Shown here piece after piece: positions 1-5,440 of a stretch of 9,891 bases of DNA. The stretch comes from Myxococcaceae bacterium (GTDB taxonomy: Bacteria; Myxococcota; Myxococcia; Myxococcales; Myxococcaceae), in assembly GCA_018262385.1 (NCBI GenBank), contig JAGSPQ010000042.1, positions 1 to 9,891 of the forward strand, in the 5' to 3' direction. How positions within the stretch are numbered: the first letter of the stretch is position 1; every line of letters starts with the position of its first letter. Below the pieces are notes generated by a model. The model saw only the letters and a list, made by a program, of their open reading frames with translations, was not told the origin of the DNA and did no database searches. The translations under genes were made by a program, and so were the position numbers.

Positions 1-132
1 CAGCCGTCAGGGCCCGAACCCAGGCCGCGGCCCCTCCTTCTCGGATTCAGAAGCCAGGGTTTTGCGGGCGACGGTCCCGCTGTCGGGGGCGGTCACACGG
101 TTCCCGCGGTGGCCTACGTGCGGGGCAGGGGG

Positions 133-146
133 CGCACAAGTGTGCG
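133..146. promoter_or_regulatory. Short inverted repeat upstream of the peptide gene
   Basis: CGCACA-AG-TGTGCG is a 14-base dyad with 6-base arms, 53 bases before the precursor ATG. It could be an operator half-site pair or part of the leader mRNA fold. In DNA this rich in G and C such dyads also arise by chance. No convincing -35/-10 pair was seen in positions 1-198, so the promoter of the peptide gene is not located. Confidence 0.25.
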
Positions 147-170
147 GGCCGCGCAGCCTTCCCTGGCCCT

Positions 171-184
171 GTTGGTTGTCCAAC
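171..184 (+). promoter_or_regulatory. Small hairpin just before the precursor RBS
   Basis: GTTGG-TTGT-CCAAC can form a 5-bp stem with a 4-base loop. It ends two bases before the Shine-Dalgarno of the peptide gene, so folding would sit beside the ribosome landing site and might tune translation. It is too short to act as a terminator and has no T-tract. A regulatory role is inference only. Confidence 0.25.
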
Positions 185-186
185 CG

Positions 187-192
187 AAGGAG
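187..192 (+). promoter_or_regulatory. Ribosome binding site of the RiPP precursor
   Basis: AAGGAG lies six bases before the ATG at 199. It decides the start of the peptide gene: the same frame is open further upstream from a GTG at 109, but that start has no Shine-Dalgarno and would add 30 unconserved-looking Arg/Ala-rich residues. Confidence 0.8.
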
Positions 193-198
193 CAGACC

Positions 199-369
199 AT
201 GAACGGCGAAATCCTCTTTGCAGAGCACGATGAGAACCTGATCACCGACAAGCCGCACTGCAGCGACTGTCGGATGGGTTCGGAGCTGACGGACAAGCCT
301 CACTGCAGCGACTGCCGCATGGGTTCGGAGGTGACCGACAAGCCGCACTGCAGCGATTGCCAGACCTAG
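199..369 (+). CDS. Repeat-Cys RiPP precursor peptide (56 aa)
   Basis: This is a probable precursor of a ribosomally synthesised, post-translationally modified peptide, the substrate of the radical SAM enzyme encoded next. It has a 15-residue leader (MNGEILFAEHDENLI) and then three units of 15, 15 and 11 residues beginning at Thr16, Thr31 and Thr46. The unit is TDKPHCSDCRMGSE plus one aliphatic residue; the last ends TDKPHCSDCQT at the C-terminus. The six cysteines are C21/C24, C36/C39 and C51/C54, each pair in a P-H-C-S-D-C context. There is no signal peptide or membrane segment. The start is fixed by an AAGGAG six bases upstream. No transporter or protease gene is visible. I do not recognise a named peptide family. 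Known radical SAM chemistry on Cys-rich repeats suggests thioether crosslinks, but the product is unknown. A metal-binding repeat peptide is the main alternative. Confidence 0.82.
   Translation: MNGEILFAEHDENLITDKPHCSDCRMGSELTDKPHCSDCRMGSEVTDKPHCSDCQT
244..366 (+). repeat. Three tandem 45-nt units in the precursor core
   Basis: Units run 244-288, 289-333 and a shortened 334-366. Over the shared part they differ mainly at silent positions (acc/acg, ccg/cct, gac/gat, tgt/tgc, cgg/cgc). The encoded residues change only at the aliphatic spacer (Leu30, Val45) and at the last unit, where Arg becomes Gln. This pattern indicates an old duplication with the peptide kept constant, not a recent copy event. 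Confidence 0.9.
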
Positions 370-373
370 GAGG
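368..373 (+). promoter_or_regulatory. RBS of the radical SAM gene overlapping the upstream stop
   Basis: AGGAGG, a full Shine-Dalgarno, shares its first two bases with the TAG stop of the peptide gene and sits six bases before the ATG at 380. Ribosomes ending on the peptide would be placed to start the maturase, so the two genes are almost certainly one transcription unit and likely translationally coupled. Confidence 0.85.
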
Positions 374-379
374 TTTCCG

Positions 380-1582
380 ATGCGGCTTCGCGACGCCGTA
401 CTGAAGCACTCGCTCGGCCGCACGTTTCTGCACCGGCTGAGCTCGACCTATTTCGTCGAGCTCAACCACCGGGCGCTCGAGGAAATCGAGCGCTCGCTCT
501 CGCACCCGGAAGTCGAAGGGCCGGGCCGCGCCCTGGTCGACCGGTTGGCCCGCCAGGGCCTGGTCGAGGACGGGGAGTTTGTCGGCCTCCCCCACCGCCG
601 AGGCTCGGATCTGATCTCGCTCGAGGTCGAGCCGGTGGGGAGCTGTAACCTGGCCTGCCGGCACTGCTTCGTTCACTTCACCGAAGCCACCCTGAGCGAG
701 GAGGCCTTCGACGCGCTGCTGAACGGTGCGGTCGTGCTGGGAGCGGTCGAGCTCACCTTCAATGGAGGAGAGCCGCTGCTCCACCCGCGCTGCCTCGACT
801 GGATCGATCAGGTCCGGGCGCACGGCATCCGCACCCTGCTGTTCACCAACGGGACGCTGGTGACCGAGAAGATCGCCGAGCGGCTGGGGCGCAGCGGGCT
901 GGCCCGGGTGACGGTGAGCCTCGATGGGTTCGAAGCGGCGCACGACGCGATCCGAGGGGCCGGATCCTTCGACAAGACGACCCGGGGGATTGAGCGGCTG
1001 GTGAGAGCGGGCCTGTCGGTCTTCACCACCACCATGGCCCACCCGGGCAACGACGCCGATCTCGCGCCGCTCCGGCGCTTCTGCCTCGAGCAGTTGGGAG
1101 TGGCCGGAACGCGGCTGAGCACGATCGCTCCGATGGGCCGAGCCGCCGAGGCGACCGGGCTGCAATTGGCGCCCGAGCGCTTCGCGGCGCTGTACGGGGA
1201 CGAGAAGGAAGGCTCGGGCGGCAGCGACCAGAGCGGGCTGCTGCCGTGCCGCGCCGGTGCCGACAAGCTCTACATCTCGGCCGAGGGGAAGGTGCACGCC
1301 TGCCACCTCTACGAGCCGATCGAGGCCGCGCTGGGGGTGCTGCCCGCCGAGCCCCTCGAGGAGATCTACCGCTCGATTCGTGAGCGCAGCTACGGCCCGG
1401 ATCTGCACGGCTTCGCTCTGGAGAAGCTGGTGGCCTGCCAGGGGTGTCCTCACCTTGCGTCCTGCCGCGGCGGGTGTCGGGCAAGGGCGCAAGCACTGAC
1501 CGGCCACCGCTACGGGCCGGATCCGATTGCCTGCCAGAAGCGGGGGTGGCCGACGCCACTGGTCGCTCCGGACAAACCTTGA
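380..1582 (+). CDS. Radical SAM/SPASM peptide maturase with N-terminal RRE-like segment
   Basis: A 400-residue enzyme predicted to modify the repeat-Cys peptide encoded just upstream. Residues 1-66 look like a PqqD-type RiPP recognition element: an LN motif near 28-29, helical spacing, and a closing RLARQGLVEDGE. The radical SAM core follows, with the [4Fe-4S] cysteines C89-x3-C93-x2-C96 and the SAM-binding FNGGEP at 127-132. The C-terminal SPASM domain is complete: C290-x12-G303-x4-C308, then C353-x2-C356-x5-C362-x3-C366, then C385. These seven cysteines are the canonical set for two auxiliary [4Fe-4S] clusters. Such enzymes make thioether, C-C or other radical-derived crosslinks in peptides; which one applies here cannot be read from the sequence. 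It is cytoplasmic, with no signal peptide. The start is supported by AGGAGG overlapping the peptide stop. Class assignment is firm; the substrate is inferred from adjacency and the shared operon. Confidence 0.93.
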   Translation: MRLRDAVLKHSLGRTFLHRLSSTYFVELNHRALEEIERSLSHPEVEGPGRALVDRLARQGLVEDGEFVGLPHRRGSDLISLEVEPVGSCNLACRHCFVHFTEATLSEEAFDALLNGAVVLGAVELTFNGGEPLLHPRCLDWIDQVRAHGIRTLLFTNGTLVTEKIAERLGRSGLARVTVSLDGFEAAHDAIRGAGSFDKTTRGIERLVRAGLSVFTTTMAHPGNDADLAPLRRFCLEQLGVAGTRLSTIAPMGRAAEATGLQLAPERFAALYGDEKEGSGGSDQSGLLPCRAGADKLYISAEGKVHACHLYEPIEAALGVLPAEPLEEIYRSIRERSYGPDLHGFALEKLVACQGCPHLASCRGGCRARAQALTGHRYGPDPIACQKRGWPTPLVAPDKP

Positions 1583-1631
1583 CGTTCGGCCGGTTCAAGA
1601 GCCCGTCCGCACCGAAGGCCGCCGAGTTGAA

Positions 1632-3761
1632 TCACTTCGACGGAAGCGGCACCGAGCCGAGCCCACTGATCACGCCGTTGCCGACGAAGCGGGTGTCGTT
1701 CGAGACGCTCAGCCCGTTGAGGCGCAGCTCGACCACGTCCCCGGTCATGATCGTCACTCCGTCCTGAGCGTGCAGCCCGGCCTGGTTCAGCGAGACGAAC
1801 GAGGCGCGCACTGCCACCGCCGCCTCGCTGGCCGCGATGCCGATCGAGCGGCTCCCGGTCACGGTGCAGGCGTTGAGCTCGATGTTCGAGCCGGTGGTCG
1901 CGAGGACCGCGATTCCAAAGTTGCCGAACCCATCGGCGCGCGTCCCTTCGAGGCTCGACTCGGTGAGCGAAGCGCGGCTGCCTTGATCGAATGACGCCAG
2001 CCCGGTCTCGTGGCTGCCGATGAACGCGCTGCGCACCGAAGTGAAGGTCGACCCGTCCTGCACCGAGATCGCCCGCCCTCCCAGCCCGCTCTTGAGCTGG
2101 GTGTCGAGCACCATCGCTCCGGTCAGCGAGGCGGTCGCGGTGCTGAGCAGGATCGCCACTCCGCTCGCCCGCCGCACGACGCCGCCGACCATCGTCAGCG
2201 CCCCGTTCGATTTCGCGCTGACGCCGATCGCCTGGGCGCCCGAGGTCGAGCCGGGCAGCGTCGCCAGCACCGGGTCGGTGATCAGCGAGTCTTCCAGTCG
2301 CAGCGCGCCGTTGGTCTCGAGCCCGATGCCCACCGCGCGGGGCCGCACCATCGCCAACGACTTCGCCACCACCCCCGCGTCAAAGGCGACGAGCAGCCCC
2401 GTTCCACTGGGAACCGCGAGGTCGGCCGCGCCGAGGGTGGTGGTGTGGCTCAGGATCGCGGTGGCGCCCTCGGTGATCAGGATCTCGTGCTCGGCGTTGC
2501 CGCTGGCGGTGCAGTCCTCGACCACCAGGGTCGAGCCCTTCCCGGCCTCGATGCCCCGGGCGAAGTTCTCGGTTGCCGGGTTGGGACGCGTGTCGCGCAC
2601 CGTGCAGCGTCGCAAGACCGCGGAGGCGGGCCGCGATCCCCCCCGGGCCACCAAAACCCCCTCGGTGGTGTTGTTCAGCACCGCCGTCTCTTCGAGCTCC
2701 ATCCACGCCCCATCCACCGCGTACGCCCCGACCCCGAAGGTGCCCACCACCGGCCCCTGCGCGATGGGAAAGCTGCCGCGGATCACCGAGCGCCGCACCC
2801 GGACTCCTCCGTCGGGGTTGGTGGCGACCACCGCGGCGAACTCGTTGTCCGAGAGCGCCACCTCGTCGAGGGTCAGGGTGCCTGCCTTCTGCACCCAGGC
2901 GCCGACCGCCTGGCGATCGGCCGGCCGCGCCCGGGTGCCGCGAATGACCGAGTCGCTCATCCGCACCGAGGTGCCGGGGTTCGAGACGATCACCCCTGCG
3001 ATGGTGTTGTCCTCGAGCACCAGGCCGGACAGCTCGGCGGTCCCGCCGAAGACCGCCACTCCCCCGGCAAAGCCCCGGACGGTCAGGTTCCGCACCACCG
3101 CGCCCTGCAGGCCGGCGAGCTGCAGGCCGAGGTTGGCGCCTCCGTCCGAGACGAGGATCACCTGCTGCGCACACTTGCCGATCAGCCAGACGGATCGCGG
3201 CAGAGGGACGTTCTCGCTGTAGGTCCCCTCGTCGATCGCGATCACCGCTCCCGCATCGGCTGCCGCGACCGCCGCGCGGATGCTGTTGTAGTGGGTCGAG
3301 TCGAGCTGGGCCGGGGTGTACTGCGCGCTGACGAAGTGGGTCGCTCCCGCCGGAGGAAACGCAGCGGCGCAGTCGGAGACCGCGACGCAGGTGGTCGATC
3401 CGAGCTTCTCGCGGGTCGCTCCGAGGCATGGGCTGGCCGGGGTGACGTCGCGGCAGCCCCAGCCCGAGCTGTCAGGGGTGAAGCCGGCCGGGCACCCGCG
3501 AACTCCCACCGCCACGCAGGAGGTCGAGCCGAGCACCGGCATCGTGCCGGGGGGACACTCGGTCGCTGGACGCAGCGCGATGCAGCCCGCTCCGCCGTCG
3601 AGGGCGAGGAACCCCGGTGGGCAGATCACCTCGCAGCCGGGGCAGGGCGAGCCGGAGTCCGGCGCGCCGGAGTCCTCCACCGGCGGCGCGGGAGGCGGCG
3701 AGCAGCCGAGCGCCAGGGCCAACCCCCACCCCACCCAAAGCCCGGAGCGCGCTCGGACCAT
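1632..3761 (-). CDS. Right-handed beta-helix lipoprotein with four N-terminal C-x12-C repeats
   Basis: A 709-residue predicted surface or periplasmic lipoprotein. The first 20 residues form a lipoprotein signal (GWGLALALGC, lipidated Cys20); Ser at +2 is compatible with the outer membrane. A Pro/Ser/Asp-rich linker (21-40) leads to four tandem Cys repeats with identical internal spacing: C47-C60, C69-C82, C90-C103 and C112-C125. From about residue 155 the chain has pectate-lyase-like beta-helix sequence, opening with YNSIRAAVAAADAGAV and IDEGTYSENV. It continues to the C-terminus with rungs rich in Val, Gly, Asn and Ser-Val-Ile patterns. Helices of this type bind or cleave polysaccharides, or serve as adhesins. 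No catalytic residues can be assigned, so a structural role is equally likely. It starts 9 bases after the stop of another beta-helix lipoprotein gene, so the two are probably one operon. No strong Shine-Dalgarno precedes the ATG. Confidence 0.85.
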   Translation of the reverse strand: MVRARSGLWVGWGLALALGCSPPPAPPVEDSGAPDSGSPCPGCEVICPPGFLALDGGAGCIALRPATECPPGTMPVLGSTSCVAVGVRGCPAGFTPDSSGWGCRDVTPASPCLGATREKLGSTTCVAVSDCAAAFPPAGATHFVSAQYTPAQLDSTHYNSIRAAVAAADAGAVIAIDEGTYSENVPLPRSVWLIGKCAQQVILVSDGGANLGLQLAGLQGAVVRNLTVRGFAGGVAVFGGTAELSGLVLEDNTIAGVIVSNPGTSVRMSDSVIRGTRARPADRQAVGAWVQKAGTLTLDEVALSDNEFAAVVATNPDGGVRVRRSVIRGSFPIAQGPVVGTFGVGAYAVDGAWMELEETAVLNNTTEGVLVARGGSRPASAVLRRCTVRDTRPNPATENFARGIEAGKGSTLVVEDCTASGNAEHEILITEGATAILSHTTTLGAADLAVPSGTGLLVAFDAGVVAKSLAMVRPRAVGIGLETNGALRLEDSLITDPVLATLPGSTSGAQAIGVSAKSNGALTMVGGVVRRASGVAILLSTATASLTGAMVLDTQLKSGLGGRAISVQDGSTFTSVRSAFIGSHETGLASFDQGSRASLTESSLEGTRADGFGNFGIAVLATTGSNIELNACTVTGSRSIGIAASEAAVAVRASFVSLNQAGLHAQDGVTIMTGDVVELRLNGLSVSNDTRFVGNGVISGLGSVPLPSK
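3387..3623 (-). repeat. Four tandem C-x12-C modules (coding repeat)
   Basis: Within the beta-helix lipoprotein, residues 47-125 hold four modules of the pattern C-P-x-G-x(n)-G-x2-C-x2-V or similar, with a period of 21-22 residues and exactly 12 residues between the paired cysteines. Modules 2 and 4 share the ending LGST(S/T)CVAV. Paired Cys spacing in an exported protein suggests a disulfide in each module. Confidence 0.8.
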
Positions 3762-3770
3762 CGGGCTCGT

Positions 3771-4916
3771 TCAGGGTACCGACTGCGCGCTGTTTTCCAC
3801 CGTCAGCAGCCGGCCCGGAGAGTCGAGGAGCGCCGCAGGCACCTCGACGGTCGCCGAGGTTCGCTGAACGACGACCCGGAACAAGCCGCCCGAGACGTCG
3901 GGGGTCCCCACCCGAATCGAGGGGCCGATCTCGTCGACCAGGATCTGGGCGCGGGCGTTGCGGCGGCAGATCACGCCCTCCATCTTCACGTCGTTCACCC
4001 CGGTGAAGAGGCCGACGCCGTCGCCCACGTCTTCGAAGTTCACCAGGTCGAGGTTGACCCTCACCGTCTTGGTGTCCTGCACCGTCACTCCACTGAAGGT
4101 GAGGCCGGCGCTGTCGCGCGCCCCGAGCCCGACCAGCGCGTTGCCGGTCACTTCGCCGCCGGTGATGCTGACCCCGCCGTCGGTCGCGCGCTGAATCCAC
4201 ACTCCGCGGCCGCGGTTGTCCTTCACCACGCAGTTGGTGAGGGCGGCGTGGGTCGCCGAGCCGTCCACCAGCACGCCCACCGCCTGGTTGTCCTCGACCG
4301 TCACGCCGTTCATCGTCAGGTGCGCGCCACCGAATGCCACCACCCCCGAGCCGTCGGTCAAGCCGGTGCCGGCGATCTGCGCGATGCGCCCGCCCTCGAC
4401 GCGCACCCTCGCCCCGGAGACGATCAGCCCGGTGGCGCTGGTGGTGAGCTGCGAGTTCTGGACGACGGTCTCGCCCTCGCAGGCGCCGCGGGTGCAGCTG
4501 GCAGTGAGCGCGGCCTTGCGTGCGCCGGCGATGCTGACTCCCATCAGGTTCGCCGGACCGGGATCGACGACGACGCCCGGGCCGCCCGAGGTGTCGATCT
4601 GGAGGTTGCGCACCGAAGATCGCGCGCCACCCATCACGGTGAGCACCGGGTTGGCAGAGCCGTCGCCCTTGAGCACCACCCGCTCGCCCTCGCTCGCGGC
4701 GAGGGTCACGTCGAGCGGCAGGACGAAGCTCCCGACCCAGGTGCCTTCGGCCGCAATCACGCAGTCGCCCGGCTTCGAGGACGCCAGCGCCTGTAACAGC
4801 GAATCGCCGGCCGCCTTGATCCGGTCGCAGGTCAGGCCCTCCGGCTTCTTGACCGGGGTGTAGAGCCCGTTACAGGAGGCGAGCCCGACCAGCAGCCATG
4901 GGAGCAGTGGACGCAG
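3771..4916 (-). CDS. Right-handed beta-helix lipoprotein, start codon unclear
   Basis: A predicted exported beta-helix protein of about 381 residues, sister to the larger gene downstream. In frame upstream of Val at 4760 the translation gives a clear lipoprotein signal, LRPLLPWLLVGLASC, with lipidated Cys15 and then NGLYTPVKKPEG. The frame runs up to a TGA at 4943 without any ATG, GTG or TTG. The only start that keeps the whole signal is CTG at 4916. An ATG at 4924 is out of frame by one base and would give M-A-A before the signal if one base were missing. The helix begins near residue 50 (KPGDCVIAAEGTW) and continues with regular rungs such as HLTMNGVTVEDNQAVGVLV to the C-terminus. No catalytic motif can be assigned. 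Its stop is 9 bases before the ATG of the next lipoprotein, indicating an operon. A shorter product from GTG 4760 would be cytoplasmic and lack the first rung, so it is unlikely. Confidence 0.75.
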   Translation of the reverse strand: MRPLLPWLLVGLASCNGLYTPVKKPEGLTCDRIKAAGDSLLQALASSKPGDCVIAAEGTWVGSFVLPLDVTLAASEGERVVLKGDGSANPVLTVMGGARSSVRNLQIDTSGGPGVVVDPGPANLMGVSIAGARKAALTASCTRGACEGETVVQNSQLTTSATGLIVSGARVRVEGGRIAQIAGTGLTDGSGVVAFGGAHLTMNGVTVEDNQAVGVLVDGSATHAALTNCVVKDNRGRGVWIQRATDGGVSITGGEVTGNALVGLGARDSAGLTFSGVTVQDTKTVRVNLDLVNFEDVGDGVGLFTGVNDVKMEGVICRRNARAQILVDEIGPSIRVGTPDVSGGLFRVVVQRTSATVEVPAALLDSPGRLLTVENSAQSVP

Positions 4917-5050
4917 GCCGCCATACTCGACGGTCTGGAATCAGCGGGTCAAGACGAGGGACGCGAAGCCAGCAGCGGGTTGCGTGAACGGCCCGCTCGA
5001 ACTGGCGGGCGCACTTGCGCTGCTGGTCGGCTGGGTGCGGTCGCGAAGAG

Positions 5051-5320
5051 TCAGAATCCGCTGCGGCTGACCCCGGCTTCCGGCTCGAGTCGAGGGAGCG
5101 CCCCCGAAGAACTCCGGGCGGCCAGGAAGTCGTAGCACCCCGCCAGCGTCGCCAGCTTCGAGTGTTCCTGACGCGGCAGGTCGAGGTTCAGCGCCTCGCT
5201 CAGCCGGCCGACGAACCGCAGAAAGCCCATCGACTCGGTGTCCACCGGATCACTCAAGGAGAGCTGTTCGCGCAGCGCCTTCGGATCGACTCGGTGCATC
5301 GTGGGCTCTTCGAGGCGCAT
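5051..5320 (-). CDS. Acyl carrier protein-like small protein
   Basis: An 89-residue protein with the four-helix carrier-protein pattern. Residues 27-50 read VDTESMGFLRFVGRLSEALNLDLP in two parts: a helix II start at Ser30 and the hydrophobic 'L.LDLP' turn. KLATLAGCYDFLA (55-67) is the usual final helix. Ser30 would carry 4'-phosphopantetheine, although the standard Asp before it is Glu here (E-S-M in place of D-S-L/M). If active, it would shuttle acyl or aminoacyl groups for an unlinked lipid or secondary-metabolite pathway; no synthase, ligase or transferase gene is next to it. The C-terminal 20 residues (SSSGALPRLEPEAG...) extend beyond the carrier fold. The start is chosen because GGAGA lies about six bases upstream; a second ATG at 5299 is possible. 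It lies 134 bases upstream of the beta-helix lipoprotein pair on the same strand. Confidence 0.68.
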   Translation of the reverse strand: MRLEEPTMHRVDPKALREQLSLSDPVDTESMGFLRFVGRLSEALNLDLPRQEHSKLATLAGCYDFLAARSSSGALPRLEPEAGVSRSGF

Positions 5321-5368
5321 CGGTGGTCTCCAGGACAGGGTGCGGCCCGCGCTTGAGCAACAACCATT

Positions 5369-5385
5369 CCAGCCCCCCCTGCTGG
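5369..5385 (-). terminator. Weak stem-loop after the aromatic-rich lipoprotein gene
   Basis: CCAGC and GCTGG are separated by a C/G-run loop of seven bases between the stop of the lipoprotein (5441) and the start of the ACP-like gene (5320). No run of T follows on the minus strand. It could be a weak terminator or chance. The rest of 5321-5440 shows nothing else that I can name. Confidence 0.2.
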
Positions 5386-5440
5386 GAACCCTGCCGGCCA
5401 CCGGCGCAGAATCTGCGATCGCCCAACCGGTTTGCGCCGA

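Noticed and set aside
109..198. An upstream extension of the peptide gene from GTG 109
   Set aside because: It has no Shine-Dalgarno at 109, the extra residues are Arg/Ala-rich and look non-coding, and a strong AAGGAG sits before the ATG at 199.
244..366. The three direct repeats as a CRISPR or mobile-element repeat
   Set aside because: The units are contiguous with no unique spacers, are in frame, and vary at silent sites, which is the behaviour of a coding repeat.
244..366. The peptide as a c-type cytochrome heme-binding repeat
   Set aside because: Heme attachment needs CxxCH. Here His precedes the first Cys (HCxxC), and there is no signal peptide for export to the heme ligation site.
1583..1631. 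A terminator between the convergent radical SAM and beta-helix genes
   Set aside because: No stem with a T-tract is visible in these 49 bases; termination there may depend on Rho or lie within the coding ends.
2010..4796. A 928-codon open frame on the plus strand across the beta-helix genes, plus others of 349-421 codons elsewhere
   Set aside because: They are antisense shadows of high-GC genes: composition is dominated by Arg, Ala, Gly, Pro and His with no domain pattern, while the opposite frames give clear beta-helix, radical SAM or CBS proteins.
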